Shown here one piece after another: positions 27,918 through 36,553 of a stretch of DNA of 64,000 bases. Both the position numbers and the translations under genes were made by a program. This DNA is from ZC4RG29 sp964521255 (lineage in GTDB: Bacteria; Bacteroidota; Bacteroidia; Cytophagales; Cyclobacteriaceae). Where the stretch lies: contig CAZFRM010000008.1 in assembly GCA_964521255.1 (NCBI GenBank), forward strand, positions 62,001-126,000, given 5' to 3'. Under the pieces are notes generated by a model. That model worked only from the letters and a program-made list of their open reading frames with translations, made no database searches and was not told the DNA's origin. Position 1 is the stretch's first letter. Every line of letters starts with the position of its first letter.

Positions 27918-28517
27918 TTGAAACAGAACTTTGCCGAATTGAGTCCATTTTTATCTTATACGGATGAACAATTGTTGTCTTTGATTAAGCAAGACAATGA
28001 TGATGCATTTGTTGTACTCTATAATAAATACTCCAGGAAGGTGAGGTCATTGGCATTTTCAAAAGTCAACTCCAAAATCATCGCGCAGGAAATTGTTCAG
28101 GAAGTATTTGCCAATATTTGGGAAAGGCGTCATTCATTGGAGATCTCCTCGTTGTCTGCGTATCTGTTTGTTGCCGTAAAATATCAGGCGATAAATCACA
28201 TAAAGAGTGAGATAACGCATCGTAAGCATCACCATCTGTATAAAGCCTTTATTAAGATCAGCGAAGATTCCACGCTAAGGTCTGTACAGTATAATGATTT
28301 AACAGAAGCATTGGAAGGCAGCGTACAAAAGCTTCCGGAAAAAACGCAATTGGTTTTCAGGCTGAACAGGCTTGAAGGTAAATCGATTTCAGAAATTGCA
28401 CTGAAGCTCAATCTTTCAGAAAAAGCAATCAAGTATCACATCTCAAGATCTTTAAAAGAATTAAGGCTTTACCTGAAGGAATTTCTGATCTCCCTGTTGT
28501 TATTCCTTTTCCTTTAG
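27918..28517 (+). CDS. ECF RNA polymerase sigma factor, Bacteroidota FecI-like (dextran locus)
   Basis: 199 residues from a TTG at 27918. No in-frame ATG exists near the N-terminus, and region 2 starts within 12-20 residues (DEQLLSLIKQDNDDAFVVLY), so the TTG start is preferred. Sigma region 2 (~18-85) includes IVQEVFANIWERR. Region 4 (~130-190) includes LPEKTQLVFRLNRLEGKSIS and the helix-turn-helix EIALKLNLSEKAIKYHISRS. The C-terminus ends in a hydrophobic LISLLLFLFL tail, which could touch the membrane near its FecR partner. It is transcribed away from FecR-SusC-SusD-GH66 and should direct RNA polymerase to that operon when SusC senses its ligand. Confidence 0.9.
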   Translation: MKQNFAELSPFLSYTDEQLLSLIKQDNDDAFVVLYNKYSRKVRSLAFSKVNSKIIAQEIVQEVFANIWERRHSLEISSLSAYLFVAVKYQAINHIKSEITHRKHHHLYKAFIKISEDSTLRSVQYNDLTEALEGSVQKLPEKTQLVFRLNRLEGKSISEIALKLNLSEKAIKYHISRSLKELRLYLKEFLISLLLFLFL

Positions 28518-28574
28518 AATATTCGTGCAGCCGTTGAAGCATGAGCATCATTGGCTGCGAGTATGACGGTGTTT

Positions 28575-28761
28575 TTCATGTGTTTATCTGTGTTTATTTC
28601 AATGGAAACACATGGAATGGCCATGCAGTAATCATTCCTTTCGGTGAATTTTATCCTTGGCCATTTCATCTGTTAATAGGGTTTAATTTTTAAGGAACAG
28701 ATGGAATATCCATGCTTCATTATCATCTCTGTGGGCGAACGCTGTGCATGGTTATTTCATG
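28575..28761. repeat. Palindromic repeat locus, left border of the esterase block
   Basis: The main unit, 28663-28761 (99 bp), matches 34440-34537 with one 1-nt gap and few substitutions. The longest shared run is the stretch beginning TTTAATTTTTAAGGAACAGA and ending in CATCTCTGTGGGC. Internally it is palindromic: TTTCATCTGTT pairs with AACAGATGGAA, and ATATCCATGC with GCATGGWTAT. A more divergent half-unit lies just before it (28575-28626, TTCATGTGTTT pairing with AAACACATGGAA). The whole 28518-28838 spacer has no gene apart from this repeat. Confidence 0.8.
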
Positions 28762-28838
28762 GAGTTGATAGTTGATGTTTTTTTTTAGTCTATCATCCAA
28801 ACCAGAAAGAGCATGTAGTAAATATTCATTATTCGCTG

Positions 28839-29969
28839 CTATGGTTTGAATATCTTTTGGGCAATTGTAGCGAGATAGAGTTTGCAATTCATCCAGGTAT
28901 GGCCTCCGTCAGATACAAAAGTTTCATGTTTGATTCCTTTCTCATCCAATACGGTCAAATACTCTGTGATGACATTGTATAACATATCTTCTTTGCCCAC
29001 ACCGATCCAGAATAACTTCAGTCGTTTGTTGGTGAGCGTCGGGTCAGCGAAAGCCAATGCATTGTTACGTTCGAATTCTTCTTTCAGCATTCCAGGAGCA
29101 AAGCCACAAATCCAGGCCGACAACTCTGGATTGTTAAGACCGAGATACAAGGTCTCACCTCCACCTCCGGAGAAACCAGCAATAGCACGGTTGTCCTTGT
29201 CAGCTTTTACACGATAGTTCTGTTCAACAAAAGGAATCAGATTGTTGAGGAAATCTTTTTTGAACTCCTGCAAATTTTCCCAGTTACGAAGACTACCGGA
29301 TGATTTGCTAATAGCAGGATAAGCCCGGCCATAGGGCATAACGATAATCATGGGCTTGGCTTTCCCCTTTGCAATCAGGTTGTCCAGAATGACATTGGCT
29401 CTTCCCACTTTAATCCATGTCTCTTCCGTATCAGTAGTACCATGAAGAAGATAGAGTACAGGATACTTTGTTTTCGTTTCCTTCTCATAACCCGGAGGCG
29501 TATAAATAACAACCGACCTTGTTCCAAGTTCAGGAGAATTATAATAGCGATAAGAAACTGTGCCGTGCGGAACATTCTGAAGTGTGTGTACAAGCGGTGC
29601 CGGTCCCGTAATCTCTACCAGGCTGCTTTGAAAACCTTCGTTGGGAAAGGTTGCAGAATTTCTCGGGTCTGCAACTGAAGTTCCGTCAACAATAAAATGA
29701 TACGGATATATATCCGGTTTAACGGGTCCCAATGTTACGGACCAAACTCCGCTGGAATCCTTTGTCATCAACACCGGAGATTTTTCAATCTGCGTGTTGA
29801 GTTTCACCTCCTTTGCAGTGCGTGAGAGAAAACTAAACCCAACGGTATTGTCTGTCCTGACCTGTGGTGAATTAACCACCGGACCACGCTGAGGTTGTGC
29901 ATAAAGTTGAGCGCCGCCAATGAGGCTGGCACACACTAACCATATTTTCCATATTCTAGCCGTGATCAT
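28839..29969 (-). CDS. Secreted CE1-like esterase with N-terminal E-set domain
   Basis: 376 residues with a signal peptide ending near AQLYAQ. Residues ~30-125 form an early-set (CBM48-like) beta-sandwich with FSFLSRTAKEVKL and DIYPYHFIVDGTSVADP. An alpha/beta-hydrolase esterase domain follows (~140-376) with YTPPGYEKETKTKYPVLYLL, the nucleophile Ser267 in RAIAGFSGGGGETL, and the catalytic His in DGGHTWMNCKLYLA (~355). Family CE1 holds feruloyl and acetyl-xylan esterases, and this architecture occurs in Bacteroidota xylan enzymes. It is the last gene of a four-esterase run behind GH51 and ends at the left repeat border. Which ester it cleaves cannot be told from the sequence. Confidence 0.87.
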   Translation of the reverse strand: MITARIWKIWLVCASLIGGAQLYAQPQRGPVVNSPQVRTDNTVGFSFLSRTAKEVKLNTQIEKSPVLMTKDSSGVWSVTLGPVKPDIYPYHFIVDGTSVADPRNSATFPNEGFQSSLVEITGPAPLVHTLQNVPHGTVSYRYYNSPELGTRSVVIYTPPGYEKETKTKYPVLYLLHGTTDTEETWIKVGRANVILDNLIAKGKAKPMIIVMPYGRAYPAISKSSGSLRNWENLQEFKKDFLNNLIPFVEQNYRVKADKDNRAIAGFSGGGGETLYLGLNNPELSAWICGFAPGMLKEEFERNNALAFADPTLTNKRLKLFWIGVGKEDMLYNVITEYLTVLDEKGIKHETFVSDGGHTWMNCKLYLATIAQKIFKP

Positions 29970-30099
29970 AAGTATCTTTTTTTTGAATTAATCGTCTCTG
30001 AAAACCATAATCCCAATGTTGTTTGCCAGCGATCTTCTCTGTAATAATTTTAGATACCTGGTGCTTGTCATGCATAGCTGTGAATCGTTAAATGATGAG

Positions 30100-32025
30100 T
30101 TACTTTTCACTGAATAGCAATTGCGCAAAATTATAGAGATTATTTCTCCATACCGGCCAGGTATGTCCTCCGGGATATTCACTATAGGTATATTTTACGC
30201 CCATCTCATCAAATTTGCCGAGCATGATTTTACAATTCTTATAGGCGATGTCCTCTTCACCGCCCATAGCAATCCAAAAACTTTTCAGGTTATTGTTGAT
30301 CGTACTGACGTTACTTTTCATGAACTCATATTGCGGATTAGCAAGATCAGGTTGATTGGCCCACCAACCTGAACTAAACACACCCAGATAGGAGAACATG
30401 TTAGTGTTCTTTATTCCTGCATAAAGTGTTTGCAAACCACCCATTGATAAACCCGCGAGGGCCCGGTTACTTGCGTCACTGTGTATGCGATAGTTTTTCT
30501 CAACGAAAGGAATTACTGATTGCTTCAATTCATTTTCAAACATGCGAAGATTTTGCTCGCCAAAGTTCGCTATCCCGCCCGCTCCCAGGTTGCCATCCAA
30601 CATTACGATAAGCATCGGCCGCGCTTTTTTCTGCGCTATCAGATTGTCCAGAATCAAATCGGTTTTGCCTTGAGTGGACCACCCTCTTTCATCTTCACCG
30701 CCCCCATGAAGAATATATAATACCGGATACTTTTCAGATGCACTTGCATCATAGCCCGGTGGGGTATAGATGTAGAATGTACGCCATGAATTCGTTACCG
30801 ATGAAAAATAGCGTCTCATGCGAACATCACCGTGCGGGACATCTTTTACTGCGTAGTAATCATCGCCTTCAAATGGTATTTCAATACCGCTGGCCATGCG
30901 GCCCATGCCATAAAAGGTTTCACTTGACGGGTCTGCCACAGCAACACCATCAATCAACAATGAATAATAGTGAAATCCTTCACCGATAGGGTCCGTTGTT
31001 ACTTCCCAGAAACCATCGCTATCTTTTACCATATCATATTTCTTTCCGAGATCAATCTGCATCTTCTGCGCATCCGGTGCTTTAATGCGGAAGAGTACAC
31101 GGCTATCTGACAAAATCCTGGGATACTTTGCTGATCGAACGTTGGATGATGCTGCTGAACCTAGCATGTCATATTCCGCAAAATGCGATACATCTACCGG
31201 TTTGAAAAGCAATTGCGAAAACATGTATAGGTCGTTCTTCCAAACGTTAAAGTCATGGCCTCCCGGCTCCATATAAAAAATGTGGGGGACTTTATGAATC
31301 CTTAGATAATCATGCAAGCGCTTGCTGAATGACAGCAGACCATCATCCACACCACATGAAATCCAAAGTAATTTCAGCAGGGCTTTTGGTTCAGCAGAAT
31401 CCGGAACAAGAACCTCAGGTGTTTTGGTATTGGGTGCAGATGAAAATCCGCCAACCCAGGCAAATTTATCAAGGTTAGTTAATCCGAAGTTAAGGGATTG
31501 TCCGCCACCCATCGACAGACCGGCTATCGCACGATTGTCACGATGGGTAAGAACCGGATATTTTTTTTCAATGTAAGGAATCAGATCCTTGAGCAAATCT
31601 TTTTCGAAGGTTGCGAATGCCTGCACTTTGTCGGCGTCAAACATATTTCCGACAGCACGGTCGTTTTTCATCGCTCTTCCATTGGGCATTACCACTATCA
31701 TGGGTGTTAGCTTACCTTCCGCATACAGGTTATCCAATATCACTTGAGGCGTTCCTCCGTTGAGCCATTCTTTCTCATCTCCGCCAATGCCATGCAGTAA
31801 GTATAGCACAGGGTACTTTTTTCTTTTTGAATACCCCGGCGGCGTATAGATCAATGCCTTCCGACTGACACCAACGGTTTTGGATTGGTAGCTGATGGTG
31901 TCAATTTTTCCATGCGGAATTTTAGGTTGTACTGTATCAAAACCTTCCGGGGCATGCTTGATAATCGTTTGTGCTCTCAACTGTAAGCAGGCAAAAAGCG
32001 AAATCACAATAATCAGATTCTTCAT
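30100..32025 (-). CDS. Secreted double-domain CE1-like esterase
   Basis: 641 residues with a signal peptide ending around LQLRAQ. There are two complete esterase domains. The first (~40-275) has Ser171 in RAIAGLSMGGGQSL and His257 in EPGGHDFNVWKNDL. The second (~395-641) has Ser527 in RALAGLSMGGLQTL and a His in YPGGHTWPVWRNNL (~620). An E-set beta domain (~295-385, with YYSLLIDGVAVADPSS) sits between them, in the position where the neighbours carry it at the N-terminus. So the protein reads as a lone esterase domain fused to a neighbour-like E-set-esterase unit. Both triads look intact. Two different ester specificities in one polypeptide, for example acetyl and feruloyl, would be a reasonable expectation. 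Confidence 0.87.
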   Translation of the reverse strand: MKNLIIVISLFACLQLRAQTIIKHAPEGFDTVQPKIPHGKIDTISYQSKTVGVSRKALIYTPPGYSKRKKYPVLYLLHGIGGDEKEWLNGGTPQVILDNLYAEGKLTPMIVVMPNGRAMKNDRAVGNMFDADKVQAFATFEKDLLKDLIPYIEKKYPVLTHRDNRAIAGLSMGGGQSLNFGLTNLDKFAWVGGFSSAPNTKTPEVLVPDSAEPKALLKLLWISCGVDDGLLSFSKRLHDYLRIHKVPHIFYMEPGGHDFNVWKNDLYMFSQLLFKPVDVSHFAEYDMLGSAASSNVRSAKYPRILSDSRVLFRIKAPDAQKMQIDLGKKYDMVKDSDGFWEVTTDPIGEGFHYYSLLIDGVAVADPSSETFYGMGRMASGIEIPFEGDDYYAVKDVPHGDVRMRRYFSSVTNSWRTFYIYTPPGYDASASEKYPVLYILHGGGEDERGWSTQGKTDLILDNLIAQKKARPMLIVMLDGNLGAGGIANFGEQNLRMFENELKQSVIPFVEKNYRIHSDASNRALAGLSMGGLQTLYAGIKNTNMFSYLGVFSSGWWANQPDLANPQYEFMKSNVSTINNNLKSFWIAMGGEEDIAYKNCKIMLGKFDEMGVKYTYSEYPGGHTWPVWRNNLYNFAQLLFSEK

Positions 32026-32070
32026 GTTCGTATTCTATATTGGTGGTTAAAACTATTGTCGTCAGAATAT

Positions 32071-33147
32071 TTATTCCTCGAATATCCGCTGTAATGTATT
32101 CGCCAGATAAAGTTTGCAATTCATCCAGGTATGTCCACCGGGAACGATGAGCGGTTCTACCTTCACATTCTTCTCTTTGAACATGGCAATGTTCTGCTTT
32201 ACACTTTCGTATAAAAAGTCTTCAGTACCCACACTGATGGTAAACAGCTTCAGTTGTTTGTTGATCGCGGAAGCGTCGGGTGTCCAGTTGGTAAAGTTCT
32301 TTTTGAATTCCTCCGTGGCTGTATAAGGTGCATACGAGCACACATAGGCAAACTTGTCTGGATTGGTAAGCCCAATGTTGAGTGTCTGTCCACCCCCTAC
32401 AGAAAAACCTGCGACGGCACGACCTTCACTATTAGTAATGACTGGATAATTGGCTTCGATGAAAGGAATAATATCATTGACCACGTCTTTTGTAAAATCG
32501 GCCATGGGGGCAGGCCTCACATTTCCGTAAGGCATGACGATGATCATGGGCCTGGCTTTTCCCTGTGCTATCAGGTTGTCCGCAATCAGATTAGCACGTC
32601 CTACTTTCGTCCATGTTTCCTCCGTGTCAGACCCTCCATGAATGAGATAAAGTACCGGATACCTGGTTTTTTCATTGGCATTAAATCCCGGGGGCGTATA
32701 AACCAATAGGGTACGCGTTGTTCCCAGTGTTGTTGATTTGTAGTAACCGTAACTGATTTTTCCATGGGGTACGTTTTGTAGCGAATGGATCAGGGGTTGG
32801 TCACCGGGCACGTCAACGATGCTGCGCTTGAACCGCTCGTTAGCAAAAATGTAAGTGTTGTTAGGATCAGCAATTTGTACGCTGTCGACCCAAAGGCTAT
32901 AGGGATAAATATCCGGCTTGACCGGTGGAACGGTAACGCTCCAGATTCCGGATGTATCTTTTTTCAATGCCACCGGTCGGGAAAGAAATTCACCTGTCAA
33001 CCATATCTTTTGCGCGTTGCGTGAAAAATACCGGAAAGTGATGCTCTTATCAGGATGAACATCAGGTGAACTGATAGCGGGTGGTCTTTGTGCTGATGCT
33101 GTAATAACGGCGATCAGCAGGATGACGAGGTAAAGTATTCGGTTCAT
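32071..33147 (-). CDS. Secreted CE1-like esterase with N-terminal E-set domain
   Basis: 358 residues with a signal peptide ending at ITASAQ (res 20). The E-set domain (~25-115) is followed by the alpha/beta-hydrolase domain with YTPPGFNANEKTRYPVLYLI, the nucleophile Ser249 in RAVAGFSVGGGQTL, and the His in PGGHTWMNCKLYLA (~337). It is the most compact of the four. Gene order and shared phrases (KPDIYPYS, NVPHGKISY, TDTEETW-type) show that it arose by duplication with its flanking genes. It lies 45 bp after the double esterase start and 108 bp from the next esterase. Confidence 0.87.
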   Translation of the reverse strand: MNRILYLVILLIAVITASAQRPPAISSPDVHPDKSITFRYFSRNAQKIWLTGEFLSRPVALKKDTSGIWSVTVPPVKPDIYPYSLWVDSVQIADPNNTYIFANERFKRSIVDVPGDQPLIHSLQNVPHGKISYGYYKSTTLGTTRTLLVYTPPGFNANEKTRYPVLYLIHGGSDTEETWTKVGRANLIADNLIAQGKARPMIIVMPYGNVRPAPMADFTKDVVNDIIPFIEANYPVITNSEGRAVAGFSVGGGQTLNIGLTNPDKFAYVCSYAPYTATEEFKKNFTNWTPDASAINKQLKLFTISVGTEDFLYESVKQNIAMFKEKNVKVEPLIVPGGHTWMNCKLYLANTLQRIFEE

Positions 33148-33255
33148 GGTAGTTAATTTCTTTGTGGTGACCAGATTGTATAAACTTGACAGGGCTTTGG
33201 CTCCCCGTAAAGTCTTATGTGGGTTCCGGTATCCGTTGCATCATTTGATTATTTC

Positions 33256-34422
33256 TTACTGAAAGAGTAATTGTGCAGTCTCCGCGAGATACACTTTCGT
33301 ATTCATCCACGTATGCCCACCGTCCGTAATGAGACTTTTAAAACGGATATTCTTTGCTTTTAGAAAATCCATAAATTCTACTGTTCCTTTATATAAAAAG
33401 TCATCCGTGCCTACACTCACCCAAAGCAGTTTCAATTGTTTATTCGTCTTTTCAGGATTTTCATAAATGTGCTTGTAGTTGATTTCCATCAGTTGTGGTG
33501 ACAAAAAGGCGCTGTAGCAACATATCCACGAAAAAGTATCCATGTTGCCAAACGCAGTTCTTAATGTCTGGCCTCCTCCCCGTGAAAAACCACCAATGGC
33601 ACGACTATCCTTGTTGGCAATAGCCCGGTAGTTTTTTTCAACATAGGGAATGATGTTTTTCACCAGGTCGTCCTCAAATAACCGGGCCCGGTTAGCGGCA
33701 TCGGCTGATTCCCTAACCGGATCTGCCGGTTTTGGTTGTCCTGTTTGTTCTGCTACTCTTGCCATTGGATTACCATAAGGCATGACAACAATCATAGACT
33801 TCGCCTTTCCTTGCGCAATCAGGTTATCAAGAATGAAGTTGGTATGGCCCGCCTTGAACCATGTTTCTTCGGTATCCGTGGTTCCGCTAATGAGGTAAAA
33901 CACAGGATATTTCTTGGCGGTTTCCTTACTATATCCTGGTGGTGTATAAATTACCAACGAACCCGTGGAGTTTTTTACCGATGGATAATACTCATAGTGA
34001 ACGGCGCCATGAGGTACATCGCGCATCGCATGAATCAAGGGCGTATCACCACGAATATCAACCAGACTCGCTTTAAATCTTTCATTCGGAAAAAATGAAA
34101 CATTGGCTGGATCCATCACCGTAACACCATCCACCTGAAAGGAATACGGATAAATATCAGGTTTGAAAGGGCCAACGGTTACACTCCAGATGCCAATAGA
34201 GTCTTTGACCATTTCAACAGGTTTCTTTTGAAACTGACCACTCAGCTTCACAACTGCCGCACGTGGAGCCAGGTAGCGAAAGGTTACGGTCTTGTCTGGA
34301 TTAACCTGCGGAGAGATAATGAAGGGACCCCTGGGAGGCTGACCGGCAACTGTACTGCAAATACAAAGCAGTGTTAAAAGTATGATGCACTGGAAGGCCC
34401 AGACTATCCAATGAGGTTTCAT
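33256..34422 (-). CDS. Secreted CE1-like esterase with N-terminal E-set domain
   Basis: 388 residues from the ATG at 34422. An ATG at 34446 would add eight residues but lies inside the repeat element 34440-34537, so I prefer the internal start, which directly precedes the signal peptide (IILLTLLCICSTVAGQ). The E-set domain covers ~33-125. The hydrolase has Ser280 in RAIGGFSRGGGQTL and the His in TDGGHTWMNTKVYLA. The segment YLISGTTDTEETW replaces the LLHG/LIHG oxyanion-strand phrase of the three sisters with ISG, a change close to the active site. It is the first esterase after GH51 and lies just inside the right repeat border. Confidence 0.86.
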   Translation of the reverse strand: MKPHWIVWAFQCIILLTLLCICSTVAGQPPRGPFIISPQVNPDKTVTFRYLAPRAAVVKLSGQFQKKPVEMVKDSIGIWSVTVGPFKPDIYPYSFQVDGVTVMDPANVSFFPNERFKASLVDIRGDTPLIHAMRDVPHGAVHYEYYPSVKNSTGSLVIYTPPGYSKETAKKYPVFYLISGTTDTEETWFKAGHTNFILDNLIAQGKAKSMIVVMPYGNPMARVAEQTGQPKPADPVRESADAANRARLFEDDLVKNIIPYVEKNYRAIANKDSRAIGGFSRGGGQTLRTAFGNMDTFSWICCYSAFLSPQLMEINYKHIYENPEKTNKQLKLLWVSVGTDDFLYKGTVEFMDFLKAKNIRFKSLITDGGHTWMNTKVYLAETAQLLFQ

Positions 34423-34439
34423 TTTCGATTGGTTTTTAT

Positions 34440-34582
34440 ATTTCATCTGTTAATAGTTTTAATTTTTAAGGAACAGATGGAATATCCATGCTTCATTATC
34501 ATCTCTGTGGGCAAACGCCGTGCATGGATATTTCATGCGTTAATAGTTTTTATTTTTTATGGAACACATGGAATTCGCATAT
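34440..34582. repeat. Palindromic repeat locus, right border of the esterase block
   Basis: The main unit 34440-34537 (98 bp) is the counterpart of 28663-28761. Its inner arms ATATCCATGC and GCATGGATAT are perfectly complementary here. It is followed by a half-unit (about 34532-34582, TTTCATGCGTTAATAG to AACACATGGAATTCGCAT) with the same palindromic plan. It lies between GH51 (stop 34672) and the first esterase (start 34422). Both loci are in the same orientation, so they are direct repeats around a ~5.7-kb segment. Confidence 0.8.
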
Positions 34583-34671
34583 TGAGAGTAGCCTCCAAAA
34601 CAGGCGCTGCAATTAACCTCCCGTTGGGTATGGTTCTCTTTATGCTCATTTCATATTGTGGTGAGTAAGGA

Positions 34672-36204
34672 TCATGATTTCTTTTTCACGTCAACCTTGA
34701 TTTGTGTGAATGAATGCGGCGGAAATACGTACGAAATTCTATTATTCTTTATTTCAACATCTTTCTTCGCTGGTTGATAGCCGGAGTACTGATCAAAACC
34801 GAATGCCTCCTGAAGTTTATCACTGGTAATCAGACTTGCTTCTGCTTTTCCGGTAAAGGTTCCGGAGGTATTAATGATTTCAGCCGTAATGGCTTTTTCT
34901 TTATGCCTGTTCACCACATTAACGTAAACGGTATTTGTTTCCTCAGCATAAACGGTGGTAACATCCAGGTAAGGAATGCCTTTATACAATTCCGTGTTGA
35001 ACGTATCACATTCAACGAATGTATCAACTGTGGTACCAAGACAATTGTTGGAGAACATTTTAAAGGTATAAAATAAAGGCGTCTTAAAGGTTCCCTTTTC
35101 CCGATCACTTCCCAGTAAAGAAGTCATCAATGTATAGTTAGCCATCTTTACTACGTCCGCATGGCGAATGAAAGAATTCAGGTACTGCGCAACGGCGAGC
35201 GTTGACATCATATTCTGTCCGAATGGTGCATACTCATCGATTGACAGGTGCATCGGCTTCTTCATCTTGTATAATGCTTGTGCCGTGTATAGTTGTCCCT
35301 CAAGAATTTTTATTTTTTCTTCTATATCCCATGCACTCTGGCCAACGTAGGTGTAGTAATCATCCGATCTTTCCCAGTAACGATGGATCGAAATGTAATC
35401 CGCAAAATCTCTTAGTTCAGAGATTACTTTCCAGTTCCAGTCAACCCACTCTCCAGGACTATAATGTGATGAACCATTTGCTATGAACTTAATTGAATTA
35501 TCTGTAGCGCGCATCGCCTTGGCCGCTTCGATAGCTATTTTGCAATAGTCTTCCACATTCTTATGTCCCATTATCCAGGGTGAACCATCCACTTCATTTC
35601 CTAGACACCAATACTTAATATTAAATGGTTCCTTATGCCCATACTTCACACGCAAGTCTGAATAGTAGGTCCCGCTTTTCAAATTGCAGTACTCAACCCA
35701 GTAACGGGCATCATTAATATTGCCGAGGCCAAGATTAATACAAAGAACATTTTCACTGCCAATAGATTTGTTTAACTGGACCCATTCATCTGTGCCTACA
35801 TGATTGTTGTCAATGCCTCCCCATGCCAGATCTTTACGAACAGGTCGCTGTTCTTTTGGACCGATGCCATCTTGCCAATTATATCCAGCCACATAGTTAC
35901 CCCCAGGCCAGCGCATGTTGGTGACTTTAAGTTCCTTCATCGCTGCTATGTAATTCTTCTTGAAACCATTCTCATCCGCAAGCGGAGAAGAAGGATCATA
36001 CAAGGTTCCATACAATGTGTTGAATCGGACGCTATCCGGCAATCCCATTCTCCTCCCACTGAAATCGATGGGCTCCATGAATACACCATAAATCTTCGGA
36101 TCGATCTCACCGATGGTTCTGTCGATATCAATTTTGATTTTTGCAGATTGAGCAAATACTAATAGGGGACATGAGAGTAGTAGCACTAAAATTGCCTTCT
36201 TCAT
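34672..36204 (-). CDS. Secreted GH51 alpha-L-arabinofuranosidase
   Basis: 510 residues with a signal peptide ending at LLVFAQ. GH51 (beta/alpha)8 barrel features are NMRWPGGNYVAGYNWQDGIG (res 96-115), the acid/base Glu204 in KYWCLGNEVDG, and the nucleophile Glu324 in HLSIDEYAPFG. A C-terminal beta-sandwich (~390-510) ends SYVFPPHSFTQIKVDV, typical of the family. It removes alpha-L-arabinofuranosyl side chains from arabinoxylan or arabinan. With the four esterases downstream it suggests a decorated (feruloylated or acetylated) arabinose-containing glycan. A broken copy of the start of a GH51 gene is found at 50254-50342. Confidence 0.93.
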   Translation of the reverse strand: MKKAILVLLLSCPLLVFAQSAKIKIDIDRTIGEIDPKIYGVFMEPIDFSGRRMGLPDSVRFNTLYGTLYDPSSPLADENGFKKNYIAAMKELKVTNMRWPGGNYVAGYNWQDGIGPKEQRPVRKDLAWGGIDNNHVGTDEWVQLNKSIGSENVLCINLGLGNINDARYWVEYCNLKSGTYYSDLRVKYGHKEPFNIKYWCLGNEVDGSPWIMGHKNVEDYCKIAIEAAKAMRATDNSIKFIANGSSHYSPGEWVDWNWKVISELRDFADYISIHRYWERSDDYYTYVGQSAWDIEEKIKILEGQLYTAQALYKMKKPMHLSIDEYAPFGQNMMSTLAVAQYLNSFIRHADVVKMANYTLMTSLLGSDREKGTFKTPLFYTFKMFSNNCLGTTVDTFVECDTFNTELYKGIPYLDVTTVYAEETNTVYVNVVNRHKEKAITAEIINTSGTFTGKAEASLITSDKLQEAFGFDQYSGYQPAKKDVEIKNNRISYVFPPHSFTQIKVDVKKKS

Positions 36205-36553
36205 ACTGTGGAATTTTATTTCATTGAGTTTTATTCAAAATCTACAACCGTAAGTCAGTTATCACTGACCACATATTTTGAGCTTATTCAGATGCGATCA
36301 TTGCCAGTTTTTGTGAGGTTTATAGTCATTTTGACTATTTAAAGATAGAACACAGCATGACGCAGATCAAACGTTTGAACAGTAGCTAATTTAACGGTTA
36401 ATTCACCATCTGTCCAAACATTTACATAAAAATGTTTATTGTACACTTAATTTTTTTTAAACTCACTGCACTAATTGCAAACGGATGTTAGTAGCAACTT
36501 TTTGACTTGAAGATTTGCGCATAAAGAGGCGATGTGGCAACCTTATTCCGAGA
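36205..36553. other. 349-bp spacer upstream of GH51 with a LacI-type palindrome
   Basis: It lies between the GH51 start and the end of the LacI remnant. No gene was found. Very AT-rich stretches, the perfect palindrome at 36367-36378 and a GTACACTT word at 36441 are shared with the region before the sigma gene at 50013-50048. The promoter of GH51 is probably here. Confidence 0.5.
36367..36378. promoter_or_regulatory. LacI-family-like operator palindrome TCAAACGTTTGA
   Basis: A perfect 12-bp palindrome with the central AAACGTTT/CG core typical of LacI/GalR-family operators. It lies 162 bp before the GH51 start. A 15-nt match, CAAACGTTTGAACAG (36368-36382), recurs at 50013-50027 before the sigma gene. 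The adjacent LacI gene has lost its DNA-binding domain, so any active regulator would be encoded elsewhere. Confidence 0.5.

Noticed and set aside
34423..34446. ATG at 34446 as the start of the first esterase
   Set aside because: The first codons would be read from the repeat element 34440-34537; the ATG at 34422 directly precedes the signal peptide.
28663..34537. CRISPR or insertion-sequence interpretation of the paired repeats
   Set aside because: Only two main copies 5.7 kb apart, no regular spacers, no transposase gene and no target-site pattern between them.
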